From Desulfatitalea tepidiphila (GTDB lineage: Bacteria > Desulfobacterota > Desulfobacteria > Desulfobacterales > Desulfosarcinaceae), in NCBI RefSeq assembly GCF_001293685.1, contig NZ_BCAG01000001.1:744001-808000 (forward strand): DNA of 64,000 bases, given 5' to 3'. Of this stretch, positions 48,425 to 57,066 are shown in pieces; within the stretch, counting starts at the first letter, position 1; each line of letters begins with the position of its first letter. The translations under genes were made by a program, and so were the position numbers. Below the pieces are notes generated by a model. That model worked only from the letters and a program-made list of their open reading frames with translations, did not search any database and had not been told where the DNA came from.

Positions 48425-49735
48425 ATGGTGACGTTCGAGTCGTTGCAGGCACGGCAGGATAAAATCGCGGTGGTGGGATTGGGATATGTCGGATTACCCC
48501 TGGCGGTTCATCTGGCCGATCATTTCGACGTGGTCGGGTATGACATGAAAGAGGCGCGCATCGCCGAACTTCGAGACGGCCATGACCGCACCCTGGAGGT
48601 TGAGGATGAACGGCTCGCCCGGGCCGCCATCACCTACACCAGCAGGGCCGAGGATCTGGCGCTGTGCCGTTTGATGATCATTGCCGTGCCGACGCCCATC
48701 GACGCTTACAATATTCCAGACTTGAGCCCGCTGCGCGGTGCCTCGGAAGCCGTCGGCCGCCATCTTCAGCGGGGGGCCTGTGTCGTCTTCGAGTCCACGG
48801 TCTATCCCGGCGCTACCGAGGAGGTCTGCGTGCCGATCCTGGAGAAGACCTCCGGGCTGACCTTCGGGCGCGATTTCACGGTGGGTTATTCACCGGAGCG
48901 CATCAATCCGGGGGACAAGGTGCATACCCTGGAGAGCGTGGTCAAGATCGTATCCGGCTCAGACGCGGCCAGCGCCGATCTCCTCATGAACGTCTACGGC
49001 CGGGTGGTCAAGGCCGGTCTGCACAGGGCCTCGAGCATCAAAGTGGCGGAAGCGGCCAAGGTGATCGAGAACACCCAGCGGGACCTGAACATTGCCTTGA
49101 TGAATGAATTGGCCATGATCTTCGATATCATCGGCATCGATACCTTGGAGGTGCTGGAAGCCGCCGGCAGCAAATGGAACTTTCTGCCATTCCGCCCCGG
49201 ACTGGTCGGCGGCCACTGTATCGGCGTGGACCCCTACTATCTGACCTTCAAGGCCGAATCCCTCGGCTACCACCCCGAGATGATCCTGGCCGGCCGGCGC
49301 GTGAACGACGGGATGGGCAAATATATCGCCGAGCGCACCGTCAAGCTGCTGATTCACAGCGGCAAGGCCGTAAAAGGCGCCAAGGTGGGGGTCCTGGGGA
49401 TCACCTTCAAGGAGGATGTGCCCGATTTGCGCAACACCCGCATCGTCGACATCGTCAAGGAGCTTGAAGATTACGGGATCGACGTGCTGGTCCACGATCC
49501 CCTGGCCGATCCAACCGAGTCCCGCGAGCATTATGGTCTGGAATTGCGTCCCATGGAGGCGCTGAGCGGTGTGGACGCCGTCGTGCTGGGCGTCATGCAC
49601 AAGGCTTACCGCACCATGGGATTGGCCGGCGTGGCGGCCCTGTGTACGAACAGCCATCCGATCGTGGTGGATGTGAAAAGCCTCTTTGACCAGGAGCAGG
49701 CCGATCGGTTGGGGGTGACCTACTGGCGGCTTTGA
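48425..49735 (+). CDS. UDP-N-acetylhexosamine 6-dehydrogenase (WbpA/TviB type)
   Basis: 436 residues. NAD site VVGLGYVGLPLAVHLAD, AVPTPIDAYNIPDLSPL, YSPERINPGDKVHTLE and the catalytic Cys in GGHCIGVDPYYL; C-terminal ITFKEDVPDLRNTRI. Oxidises UDP-GlcNAc or UDP-GalNAc to the uronic acid for capsule, exopolysaccharide or O-antigen. The VGGHCIGVDPYYLTFKA form is that of the VipA/TviB group. No other polysaccharide gene is adjacent; AAGGATC precedes ATG. Confidence 0.9.
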   Translation: MVTFESLQARQDKIAVVGLGYVGLPLAVHLADHFDVVGYDMKEARIAELRDGHDRTLEVEDERLARAAITYTSRAEDLALCRLMIIAVPTPIDAYNIPDLSPLRGASEAVGRHLQRGACVVFESTVYPGATEEVCVPILEKTSGLTFGRDFTVGYSPERINPGDKVHTLESVVKIVSGSDAASADLLMNVYGRVVKAGLHRASSIKVAEAAKVIENTQRDLNIALMNELAMIFDIIGIDTLEVLEAAGSKWNFLPFRPGLVGGHCIGVDPYYLTFKAESLGYHPEMILAGRRVNDGMGKYIAERTVKLLIHSGKAVKGAKVGVLGITFKEDVPDLRNTRIVDIVKELEDYGIDVLVHDPLADPTESREHYGLELRPMEALSGVDAVVLGVMHKAYRTMGLAGVAALCTNSHPIVVDVKSLFDQEQADRLGVTYWRL

Positions 49736-50011
49736 TCATCGCCATTCACCCGCATAATGGGAATCATGGTGATCGATGCCTATCCGCCTGTGCCTATCAG
49801 ATTGATAGAGGCGTGTACGGCAGACTATCAAAAAATATCCAGTTGTCTTTGTGGATTATTCCTTGTCCATTAAAATGATACAATAATTCATATCGGTTAT
49901 CTCGTTTTTTGGTGGTATGGCACATCTGTTGCTTAATCCGCTGGCGATGGCGGCCGCTTCTTCGTTCCGTCGCGCCATACGATCCATTCCGCCGACATTA
50001 AGGATAAAGAT

Positions 50012-50275
50012 ATGATTGCTGAATCCCCCAAACCCTTGCCTGCCGACCTCGGCATGCACTGTTACGCGTGCAACATCCGTCCTGCCACCCACCTTTGCCG
50101 GTACAAAATCGGCGAGATGGCCGTTCAGGTGTGCCTGTGCGATGAATGTATGCAAATGGATACCCGGCGTTTGATCGAGCACACCATCGGTATTCAGGAG
50201 GCCGTGAGCAGACCGTCCGACGATCATCTCGTGTTCGATGAGGTGAAGTTTTCGTCCTTTAGACAAACGGTTTGA
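50012..50275 (+). CDS. Small cysteine-rich (zinc-finger-like) protein
   Basis: 87 residues, AAGGAT seven bases before ATG. Cysteines pair as MHCYACNIRPATHLCRYK and VCLCDECMQMD, suggesting a treble-clef or B-box-like zinc site. No family named. Its 3' end overlaps the convergent GDPD gene by 52 bases. The 276 bases upstream contain no gene. Confidence 0.65.
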   Translation: MIAESPKPLPADLGMHCYACNIRPATHLCRYKIGEMAVQVCLCDECMQMDTRRLIEHTIGIQEAVSRPSDDHLVFDEVKFSSFRQTV

Positions 50276-51066
50276 CCCGATGGACAGTGCAACTGCGCTT
50301 GGATCAATGCTTCTACCAACATTTTCTGCAGTCTGCCGGCACAGTTTGAGAAGATAAAATCCACACCACGATTCAACTCCCGAAACAGGCTGTTGCGCGA
50401 TGCCGGGAATGCACAGCCGACACCTTGGCCATGAGTGTGGTGGCGCCGGATTAAGGTGCGTCTCAACATGCTGTAATGGGTGGCCAATCCGCCCCATCGA
50501 TGTTCCAGCACCCACCGGCTGAGACGATAGGGCCAATGGTAGGCGATGGCAATCATACAAGAGGGCGCCAGGCCCGACAAAGGAGCCATGATCGAGGGGT
50601 CGAGGACCATCAGATGGTAATCCACAACCGGCCGCAATGGGGCCAGGGCTTCGCGCAGGGTGCGGCTCTGGTTTCGGATATCAGACCATTCGCCGCGTTT
50701 GATCTCGATCATCAGATGCAACCGTTTGCCGAATCTTTCGACCACTTCCGTCAAGCTGGGGATCGGTTCGGCGCAGGCTCGCAGTTGTCTGAAGGTGAGT
50801 CGGTCGATTCGTTCCGATCGGGAAAAAAGTCGGTTGAGATCGGGATCGTGAAACACGACCGGCACGAGGTCGCGGGTCCAGCGCACATCCAGCTCGATGC
50901 CCCAAAGGCCGGCATCGGCAGCGCGTTGAAAGGCCGCCAGGCTGTTTTCGAGGACCATCCGGTTGTCGTGTTCACCGCGGTGGGCGATGAGTCGGCAGGC
51001 CTTTAACACCGAAACCGGCGGCGTGGGTTGGGGTTTGTGCGCAAAATAGGCATCCATCATGCGCAT
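50224..51066 (-). CDS. Glycerophosphodiester phosphodiesterase
   Basis: 280 residues from ATG 51066, where AAGGG lies six bases upstream; ATG 51099 is an alternative. A longer frame starting MVDIPRIKFFAQHRYRANW is translated repeat sequence. GDPD motifs: LIAHRGEHDNRMVLENSL, GIELDVRWTRDLVPVVFHDPD, HLMIEIKRGE. Hydrolyses glycerophosphodiesters from lipid turnover. No signal peptide, so cytoplasmic. Family A repeat copy 2 ends 50 bases upstream. Confidence 0.88.
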   Translation of the reverse strand: MRMMDAYFAHKPQPTPPVSVLKACRLIAHRGEHDNRMVLENSLAAFQRAADAGLWGIELDVRWTRDLVPVVFHDPDLNRLFSRSERIDRLTFRQLRACAEPIPSLTEVVERFGKRLHLMIEIKRGEWSDIRNQSRTLREALAPLRPVVDYHLMVLDPSIMAPLSGLAPSCMIAIAYHWPYRLSRWVLEHRWGGLATHYSMLRRTLIRRHHTHGQGVGCAFPASRNSLFRELNRGVDFIFSNCAGRLQKMLVEALIQAQLHCPSGQTVCLKDENFTSSNTR

Positions 51067-51115
51067 GTAGTACCCTTCGATCAGGGGCAGTATCGACATG
51101 GATCGAGATTCTGCA

Positions 51116-51260
51116 TAGTGCCCATCCACAAATGTCCAATTGGCCCGATATCGGTGTTGCGCGAAAAATTTAATCCTCGGAATATCGACCATAATCCTGC
51201 GGTTAAATTTTTCGTGCGCCTTGATCTCGACCCAATTTGCCTATTTGTGGACGGGCACTA
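51116..51260. repeat. Family A fold-back repeat, copy 2
   Basis: 145 bp, TA at both borders, ends GTGCCCATCCACAAAT and ATTTGTGGACGGGCAC. Over 90% identical to copy 1 by eye across the internal stem GCGAAAAATTTAATCC. Between the GDPD and uspA genes. Confidence 0.85.
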
Positions 51261-51262
51261 AT

Positions 51263-51278
51263 TAGTGGGTGGGCGCTA
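51263..51278. repeat. Family A solo end
   Basis: TAGTGGGTGGGCGCTA reads on the minus strand as TAGCGCCCACCCACTA, one family A end abutting copy 2. Its TAG is the uspA stop codon. Confidence 0.5.
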
Positions 51279-51746
51279 ATTGACGATGAGCACCGATATG
51301 TCTTTGGCGCCGTTGAACACCTTTTGAGAGACACTTCCGAGGAACAGCTCCTTTACGCCCGAAATGCCGCGGCGCCCCATGACGATCAGCTGGTAATCCT
51401 TTTCCGCTTCCGCCAGAATGTCGCGCGCCACGCCGTGTTTTTTATCCTCGATTTTGGTCGTCACATGTTCTGGGGGAAAACCGGCTGCGACCAATGCGTT
51501 TTTAGCCTTTTTCATTGCCTCGCGCATCAGTTCCCTCTTCTTGTCTTCCAGTGCACAAAAGCTGGTCTGCTGGGATTTAAACAGCGGGATCAACTCAGGG
51601 CTGTCCATCTTGCACAGCGCTGCCGTGTCCAGCATGACGCTGAGCAGGGTGACCAGGTTGTCTTTTGAAAAGTTCTGGGCGACGAATTCAGCCGCCCGAA
51701 ATGCATTTTCGGAATCGTCGAGGGCAATGAGTATTTTTTTGGCCAT
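51276..51746 (-). CDS. uspA: Universal stress protein
   Basis: 156 residues from ATG 51746 (AAAGGAGG upstream). KKILIALDDSENAFRAAEF and the ATP-binding loop MGRRGISGVKELFLGSVS (G-x2-G-x9-G-S). Cytoplasmic ATP-binding stress protein. The C-terminus ISVLIVN and its TAG border directly on repeat sequence. Confidence 0.93.
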   Translation of the reverse strand: MAKKILIALDDSENAFRAAEFVAQNFSKDNLVTLLSVMLDTAALCKMDSPELIPLFKSQQTSFCALEDKKRELMREAMKKAKNALVAAGFPPEHVTTKIEDKKHGVARDILAEAEKDYQLIVMGRRGISGVKELFLGSVSQKVFNGAKDISVLIVN

Positions 51747-51859
51747 GTTTTCCTCCTTTGCATACGGTCCGATCAACTCTTTTCTCTTTGAAAAGAAACA
51801 AAATTTATATATTTATAGGTAGTTTTGCTTAAGATGTCCATCATATTCGGAATGGCGGA

Positions 51860-52543
51860 GTGCAGAAAGCAGGAACAAAGACGGTGATATCCAGGACCTA
51901 TGACGGGCCGGCAGGCGATCCGAGCGGACCCATTCAGATCAAGGCGGTATTGTTTGATTTTGACGGGACCCTCACCGCGCCGGGCGCTCTGGATTTTTCT
52001 GCCATCAAGGGCGCGCTGGGTTGCCCGCTCGAAATTCCCGTTCTGGAGTACATCCAATCCATGGCCACGCCGCGTCTGAGGCGAGCCGCAATGGAAAAAC
52101 TCATCGCATTTGAAATCGAGGCGGCGCGGCAATCGATACCGAATCACGGTGCGGTCGACACAGTGGCCTGGATCAAACAGCGCCGTCTGGCCTGCGGTAT
52201 TATCACCCGCAACAGCAGGGCATCGGTGTTGTGCGCCTTGGAAAAGTTCGATCCCCTCGGGCCTGGAGATTTCGACCTGCTCGTCACACGGGAAGATCCG
52301 CCCGCACCCAAACCGAGCGCCGAAGGCGTTTTCTGGGCGGCCCGCCGGCTGAACGCCCGGCCACGTGAAATTATGATGGTTGGCGACTACCTGTTCGATT
52401 GCCAGGCCGGCCGTGCCGCCGGTGCAACCACCGTGCTGCTGGATCCGGACAACAACCCGCGTTTGCGCGCGGCCGAGTGCGACTATCGCATCGGTCGATT
52501 GATGGAGATTAAAAGCCTGATCGCCGCATCTCAATTCCCTTAA
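51860..52543 (+). CDS. HAD-superfamily hydrolase
   Basis: 227 residues, GTG start at 51860 behind GGCGGA. Motif I VLFDFDGTLTAPG, motif II IITRNSRAS, motif III Lys in PPAPKPSAEGVF and motif IV MMVGDYLFDCQAG. Phosphatase of the HAD-IA type (phosphoglycolate phosphatase or nucleotidase-like); substrate unknown. Stands alone, divergent from uspA. Confidence 0.85.
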   Translation: MQKAGTKTVISRTYDGPAGDPSGPIQIKAVLFDFDGTLTAPGALDFSAIKGALGCPLEIPVLEYIQSMATPRLRRAAMEKLIAFEIEAARQSIPNHGAVDTVAWIKQRRLACGIITRNSRASVLCALEKFDPLGPGDFDLLVTREDPPAPKPSAEGVFWAARRLNARPREIMMVGDYLFDCQAGRAAGATTVLLDPDNNPRLRAAECDYRIGRLMEIKSLIAASQFP

Positions 52544-52589
52544 CCCTTTATTCGAACAACAGTCAGATGAAACAGCCACCAGGGCTGGA

Positions 52590-52613
52590 TCTGATGAATG
52601 TCATTCAATTAGA
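52590..52613. repeat. Family B solo end (palindrome)
   Basis: TCTGATGAAT-GTC-ATTCA then ATTAGA, with the same left flank GGGCTGGA and right flank AATAGCTG as other family B ends. Single end, no partner within the gap. Confidence 0.55.
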
Positions 52614-52821
52614 ATAGCTGGACTTTTCTGCACCGGCTTGACATACCCAGCAAAATGACATTACTGTGAAGACGTCTTTTCGGCATTAGAATCGCCTACC
52701 ACAATACCGACACGTCGGCCGCAGCGAGTGGGGCAGTTACTGTCTCTTCTCGCAGCAGATGCTGCATGGGCGTACCGACGGGTCAATCCATCCATTCCGC
52801 AAACAGATAGAGGAGGATTTT

Positions 52822-53013
52822 ATGAAGGCACGCGTCACCAAACAGTGTATGGGAGATCGGAACTGCAATAAATTGTGCCCCGAAGTATTCAAGTATGATG
52901 AGGATCAATTGCTCTCCGTCGTTCAATTTGACGTGATACCGGAAAAATACGAGGATCTGGTTCGCCAGGCGGCCGCCGAGTGCGGCGCTGACGCGATCGA
53001 GATCGAAGAGTAA
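52822..53013 (+). CDS. Single-cluster ferredoxin with Asp in place of a Cys ligand
   Basis: 63 residues from ATG 52822 (GAGGAGG upstream). Cluster loop CMGDRNCNKLCPEVF is C-x2-D-x2-C-x3-C, the pattern of Pyrococcus furiosus ferredoxin, whose Asp ligates an easily lost iron; the fourth Cys is in AAECGADAIEIEE. Electron carrier, probably partner of rubrerythrin 15 bases downstream in the same operon. Confidence 0.85.
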   Translation: MKARVTKQCMGDRNCNKLCPEVFKYDEDQLLSVVQFDVIPEKYEDLVRQAAAECGADAIEIEE

Positions 53014-53028
53014 ATCAGAGGCGCCGCG

Positions 53029-53604
53029 ATGGGAAAATTCCGTGATAGCCAAACGGCCCGAAATTTAATGCTCTCCTTTGCCGGTGAGTCCCAGGCGCGA
53101 AATCGCTACACCTATTTTTCGCGCCGGGCCTTCGAGGAAGGCTTCGTTCAAATTGCCGACATCTTCGAAGAAACCGCCAACCAGGAGTGCGAGCACGCCT
53201 TGCGCTTTTTTAAATTTTTCAATGGGGGTGAACTCGAAATCACCGGCAGCTTTCCCTCCGGCGCGATCCAATCCACCTACGACAATTTGGTCGCCGCGGC
53301 GGACGGCGAGCGTTTCGAGCACAGCCAGCTTTATCCCGGCTTTGCTCAAGTCGCCCGTGAAGAGGGATTCGAGCGGGCAGCCGACACCTGGGATGCCATC
53401 AGCGTTTCCGAGCGCCAGCATGAAAAACGCTACCGGGAATTGGCCGCCAATCTACTGGCCGACCGGGTGTTTGCCCGAAAGGAACAGGCTGTGTGGCGCT
53501 GCCGGAATTGCGGCTATCTGCACACCGGTAACGAGGCGCCGCTAAAATGTCCTGCATGTGTCATGCCCCAGGGCTATTTCGAGCTGCTGGCTGAAAACTG
53601 GTAG
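53029..53604 (+). CDS. rbr: Rubrerythrin
   Basis: 191 residues. Di-iron four-helix part (FAGESQARNRYTYFSRRA, FEETANQECEHALRFF, SVSERQHEKRYREL) and a C-terminal rubredoxin-like Fe(SCys)4 (WRCRNCGYLH, CPACVMPQGYFE). NADH-linked peroxide reduction in anaerobes. Ferredoxin immediately upstream may supply electrons. Confidence 0.95.
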   Translation: MGKFRDSQTARNLMLSFAGESQARNRYTYFSRRAFEEGFVQIADIFEETANQECEHALRFFKFFNGGELEITGSFPSGAIQSTYDNLVAAADGERFEHSQLYPGFAQVAREEGFERAADTWDAISVSERQHEKRYRELAANLLADRVFARKEQAVWRCRNCGYLHTGNEAPLKCPACVMPQGYFELLAENW

Positions 53605-53733
53605 AAGGCAAACGCGACACAGGACCTTTATGTACCCTGTCGATGAAGAACGAATAAAAGAGTTGCCGTTCGGACCGATTGAAGGAGTATGCCATATCAC
53701 TCAATCCGGCTGAACGATGAGGAGAGATAAGCC

Positions 53734-54390
53734 ATGAAATGGTTCAATAATTTAATGGTGTTGGCTACTCTTACACTATGTGGTTTAAGCGTCGGATTCC
53801 CGGCCGGCGCCTCGGCGACATCGGAAGCGTTCCGGAATTATGGGCAGATTCGTTTGGGTGTGAACGAGTTCACAGATGATATGGACGATGCCGGCATGGA
53901 TACCGGTGTCGATCTGGGTGCCGCATATGGCCGTTATCTGACGCCTAACCTGGTGCTTGAAGCTGCGATCGATTTTTTTGCATCTGACAGGGATGTGCGG
54001 GGTTACAACGGAACGGCCGGCAGTTACGATATCGACGACACCCTCGGGGTTATGGCCGTTCTGGCCACGATCAAAGGTGAATTTCCCGTGGGCCGGGCAA
54101 GGATTTTCGGTGGCGGCGGGGTGGGGTATTATGTCGTTGCCCTCAATTCGGATATCGACACGGCCTATCTCGGTGATTTTGACGAAGATGAAAGTGACAG
54201 CGTGTTCGGTGCTCATGTCGTGGCGGGCGTCAACGTCGACATTACCAAGCGTTTTTTTGCCGGATTGCAAGGTATGTATCGCTGGACCGACGATATCGAC
54301 ATCGACGAAAGGGTGGCAACGGTTCCCATCCGTCTGGAAGGAGATTTGAGCGGCTACGTGGTCAATCTCACCGCCGGTTTCCGATTTTAA
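53734..54390 (+). CDS. Outer-membrane beta-barrel protein
   Basis: 218 residues. Signal peptide MKWFNNLMVLATLTLCGLS..ASA, then alternating strands with aromatic ends and loops rich in Asp (DFDEDESDS); the last residue is Phe (LTAGFRF), the BAM signal. Resembles OmpW/opacity-type 8-strand barrels. GGAGAG precedes ATG. A terminator-like hairpin follows at 54482-54511. Confidence 0.8.
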   Translation: MKWFNNLMVLATLTLCGLSVGFPAGASATSEAFRNYGQIRLGVNEFTDDMDDAGMDTGVDLGAAYGRYLTPNLVLEAAIDFFASDRDVRGYNGTAGSYDIDDTLGVMAVLATIKGEFPVGRARIFGGGGVGYYVVALNSDIDTAYLGDFDEDESDSVFGAHVVAGVNVDITKRFFAGLQGMYRWTDDIDIDERVATVPIRLEGDLSGYVVNLTAGFRF

Positions 54391-54481
54391 TTTGAGACCC
54401 GCATTGTGCCGTGAACACTAAATCAACAACAAATCGCTTGCTTTCTTTCGCAAACCTGTTATCTTACGTGCATTCAACATG

Positions 54482-54511
54482 GCTCCGCCAGCAATCGGCG
54501 GGGCGGTTTTT
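54482..54511 (+). terminator. Terminator after the barrel gene
   Basis: GCTCCGCC / GGCGGGGC (one G-U pair) with a seven-base loop, then GGTTTTT. The 80 bases after it form the csp leader. Confidence 0.7.
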
Positions 54512-54590
54512 CTCTGAAGGAACAAACCATTCGCAAGTTACATCCTCCAGTTTAAAATCTTGAGCAATTTACAGAAAGGAGGATGTCAAC

Positions 54591-54791
54591 ATGGCCAATG
54601 GAACAGTCAAGTGGTTTAACGACCAAAAAGGGTTCGGCTTCATCGAGCAGGAAGACGGTCCCGACGTATTCGTTCATCATTCAGCGATCAACGCCAGCGG
54701 GTTCAAAAGCCTTAAAGAAGGCGACCGCGTTTCCTTTGACGTTGAGCAAGGGAAAAAAGGTCCCTCTGCTTTAAATGTCACTGTAAGCTAA
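54591..54791 (+). CDS. cspA: Cold-shock protein
   Basis: 66 residues. [17 protein letters not shown] (RNP1 KGFGFI) and VFVHHSAI (RNP2). Single-stranded RNA-binding chaperone. AAGGAGGATG before ATG 54591. Followed by the RNA-binding and helicase genes, so 54.6-56.6 kb is an RNA-chaperone neighbourhood. Confidence 0.95.
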   Translation: MANGTVKWFNDQKGFGFIEQEDGPDVFVHHSAINASGFKSLKEGDRVSFDVEQGKKGPSALNVTVS

Positions 54792-54809
54792 GTTTCGCGA
54801 CCTAAAAAC

Positions 54810-54845
54810 AAGGGGCACGCCTTTACATTTAGGGCTGTGCCCCTT
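54810..54845 (+). terminator. Hairpin after csp
   Basis: CAAGGGGCAC / GTGCCCCTTG, ten-base stem, followed by GCCGTTTT. Confidence 0.7.
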
Positions 54846-55033
54846 GCCGTTTTAGGATGATCCCCGGGAAAAGCCACATCTCCGCGCTCGTTTTCCTGTA
54901 TCATGACATCGGGCAACGCGTTGTTTGACCTGGTGTTCCCCTTGCTTGTGAATCTTACCATCGCCATCGATGAGGGCAAAACCGTTTCTCAATCGAATGA
55001 TAGGCATAACAGTAAAGGGCGAAAGGTATTGAT

Positions 55034-55318
55034 ATGAATATCTACATCGGAAATTTGTCTGACAGCATGACCGAAGACAATTTAAGGTCTCTGTTTGCGG
55101 CATACGGAGAAATCGCAAGCGTCAAAGTGTTCAAGGGCAGATTCTCCGGAAGTGCCAACGGCTTCGGTTTTATTGAGATGCCCAGCAATTCTGAAGCAGA
55201 TCAGGCTATCAAGGCGTTGAACGGAAACCGCGTCGATGGCAACTTTATAAAAGTTAGGCCTGCCGACCCGGGCGGAAAACGACGCCAGAAAAAACCCCTT
55301 CGAAGAAGGGGCTATTGA
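55034..55318 (+). CDS. RRM-type RNA-binding protein
   Basis: 94 residues. One RRM: RNP2 IYIGNLSDSMTEDNL, RNP1 NGFGFIEM, and a basic tail (GGKRRQKKPLRRRGY). Bacterial single-RRM proteins bind RNA, often cold-induced. AAAGG before ATG. The last codons contain an inverted CCCCTTCG..AAGGGG. Confidence 0.9.
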   Translation: MNIYIGNLSDSMTEDNLRSLFAAYGEIASVKVFKGRFSGSANGFGFIEMPSNSEADQAIKALNGNRVDGNFIKVRPADPGGKRRQKKPLRRRGY

Positions 55319-55340
55319 AGAAACAACCCATCAACTCATT

Positions 55341-55389
55341 CGTGCCCATCCGCAAATGGCCAATTTGCCGATTTCCGAATGGACACTCA
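55341..55389. repeat. Family A mini copy (internal deletion)
   Basis: About 49 bp: GTGCCCATCCGCAAATGGCC at the left and, from the right, GTGTCCATTCGGAAATCGGC; the central stem of the 145-bp form is gone. ACTCATT occurs on both sides (55335 and 55384). Confidence 0.7.
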
Positions 55390-55411
55390 TTAAGGTAAGG
55401 AATTTTATCAT

Positions 55412-56644
55412 TTGAACTTTGAATCATTTTCGTTGAACCCCAAACTGACAGCAGGGATCTCAGCTGCCGGCTATATCACCCCGACCCCCATTCAAATCCA
55501 AGCCATTCCCAAAGTCATGCAAGGCTGTGATGTCATGGGCTTGGCACAAACCGGCACCGGCAAGACGGCCGCATTTGCACTGCCGATCTTGCACCGGCTC
55601 CTTAAAGAGCGGCAAAATGGCGTTCGCGCACTCGTCGTCGCCCCCACCCGCGAACTGGCCGAACAGATCCATGAATCGTTCGAAACCTTGGGGAATAAAA
55701 CGGGTTTGCGTAGCGTTGCCATTTATGGTGGCGTGGGCATTCAACCGCAGATGAAGTCGTTGAAGCGCGCCGATATCGTCGTTGCATGTCCCGGGCGCCT
55801 CCTCGACCACATCCAGCGAGGGACGGTTAATCTTTCCCGCGTGGAAGTGCTTGTCCTCGACGAGGCGGACCAGATGTTCGACATGGGCTTTATGCCCGAT
55901 ATCCGTCGGATCATCGCCCATCTGCCGGCATCGGATCGCCAGAACCTGCTTTTTTCGGCCACCATGCCCGCTGAAATCGGTCGTCTGGCCGATGAGATCC
56001 TCAAAAAACCAATCCGTGTGGCAGTAGGGCAGGAAGCGCCGGCGGAAACCGTTACACACGCATTTTTCCCTGTGGCCCAGCATTTAAAGACGTCGCTGTT
56101 GCTCAAGTTGCTCGGCAACACCAAGACCGACGCCGTTCTGGTTTTCACGCGAACCAAGCATCGCGCCAAGCAACTCTGTGTTAAATTGGCCAGAGCCGGT
56201 TTCCTTTCGACCTCGTTACAGGGAAATTTGTCCCAATCCAAGCGTCAGGACGCCATGAGCGGATTCAAATCCGGCAAATATCAGGTGCTGGTCGCTACCG
56301 ATATCGCATCCCGCGGCATCGACGTCGCCAACATCTCCCATGTCATTAACTTTGACATGCCTGCTACCCCAGAACTCTATATTCACCGCATCGGCCGCAC
56401 CGGCAGGGCCGAGCGCAACGGTGAGGCCTATAGCCTGATTACCGACGAAGATCGACAGATGGTCAAGGCCATCCATCGGGTCCTGGGCCATATCGAACGG
56501 CGCACACTTTCCGGTTTCGATTACCAATTGCCTCCTCCTTCGCCCGCCGGCGATCGGCGTACGGACCAGGTTCGAGTGCGACACACAAAAGTCCGGGCGG
56601 GTCGCAATTCGCACCGTCGGGACGCAAGTGGCGTCTTTGCCTGA
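55412..56644 (+). CDS. DEAD-box RNA helicase
   Basis: 410 residues, TTG start at 55412 after AAGGA. Q motif TPIQIQAIP, I AQTGTGKT, Ia PTRELAEQ, II VLDEADQMFD, III FSATMP, VI HRIGRTGRAER. RhlE/DeaD-like, with a basic tail (VRHTKVRAGRNSHRR). Downstream of csp and RRM genes. Confidence 0.94.
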   Translation: MNFESFSLNPKLTAGISAAGYITPTPIQIQAIPKVMQGCDVMGLAQTGTGKTAAFALPILHRLLKERQNGVRALVVAPTRELAEQIHESFETLGNKTGLRSVAIYGGVGIQPQMKSLKRADIVVACPGRLLDHIQRGTVNLSRVEVLVLDEADQMFDMGFMPDIRRIIAHLPASDRQNLLFSATMPAEIGRLADEILKKPIRVAVGQEAPAETVTHAFFPVAQHLKTSLLLKLLGNTKTDAVLVFTRTKHRAKQLCVKLARAGFLSTSLQGNLSQSKRQDAMSGFKSGKYQVLVATDIASRGIDVANISHVINFDMPATPELYIHRIGRTGRAERNGEAYSLITDEDRQMVKAIHRVLGHIERRTLSGFDYQLPPPSPAGDRRTDQVRVRHTKVRAGRNSHRRDASGVFA

Positions 56645-56815
56645 ATCTGCGTTGCCCGCAATTTCACGTGAAAATCATTAGGGAAACCTGAATTTCTTTA
56701 AGGGGGCCCATTTTCGTTCTTCCATTTGATTTCGGAGTCTGCTACTTATATTTGTAATGAAAATCAAGCTGATACGAATATTCAATGCAAAAGTGAAGTC
56801 AGATAGAGGATCCAA

Positions 56816-57061
56816 ATGGAACTGGTTTTCATGTGCCCGGTCACACACCAGACCTTCCAAACCGATGCCTTCAGCATCGTGGACCACCATGGCGTCCGGA
56901 CCGACGCAAAAGGACACAAACACCTCGATGCCAAGGTGCGGGTGGATATCCCGTGCCCTTTTTGTGGCGCGCAACACGTTTACAGCGCCGATGAACTGGC
57001 CTGCCCGTTTGGGCAGAACGGCGGTGATGGATCCGGCGCTATCGGGACGGAACAGGAATGA
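56816..57061 (+). CDS. Small zinc-ribbon-like protein upstream of selD
   Basis: 81 residues; AGAGGATCC before ATG. FMCPVTHQTFQTDAFSI, then IPCPFCGAQHVYSADEL and LACPF: four cysteines in two pairs. No family named. The stop TGA overlaps an in-frame selD ATG at 57058 (ATGA) and precedes the preferred selD start 57067, so it is cotranscribed with selD. Confidence 0.65.
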   Translation: MELVFMCPVTHQTFQTDAFSIVDHHGVRTDAKGHKHLDAKVRVDIPCPFCGAQHVYSADELACPFGQNGGDGSGAIGTEQE

Positions 57062-57066
57062 CAGCG

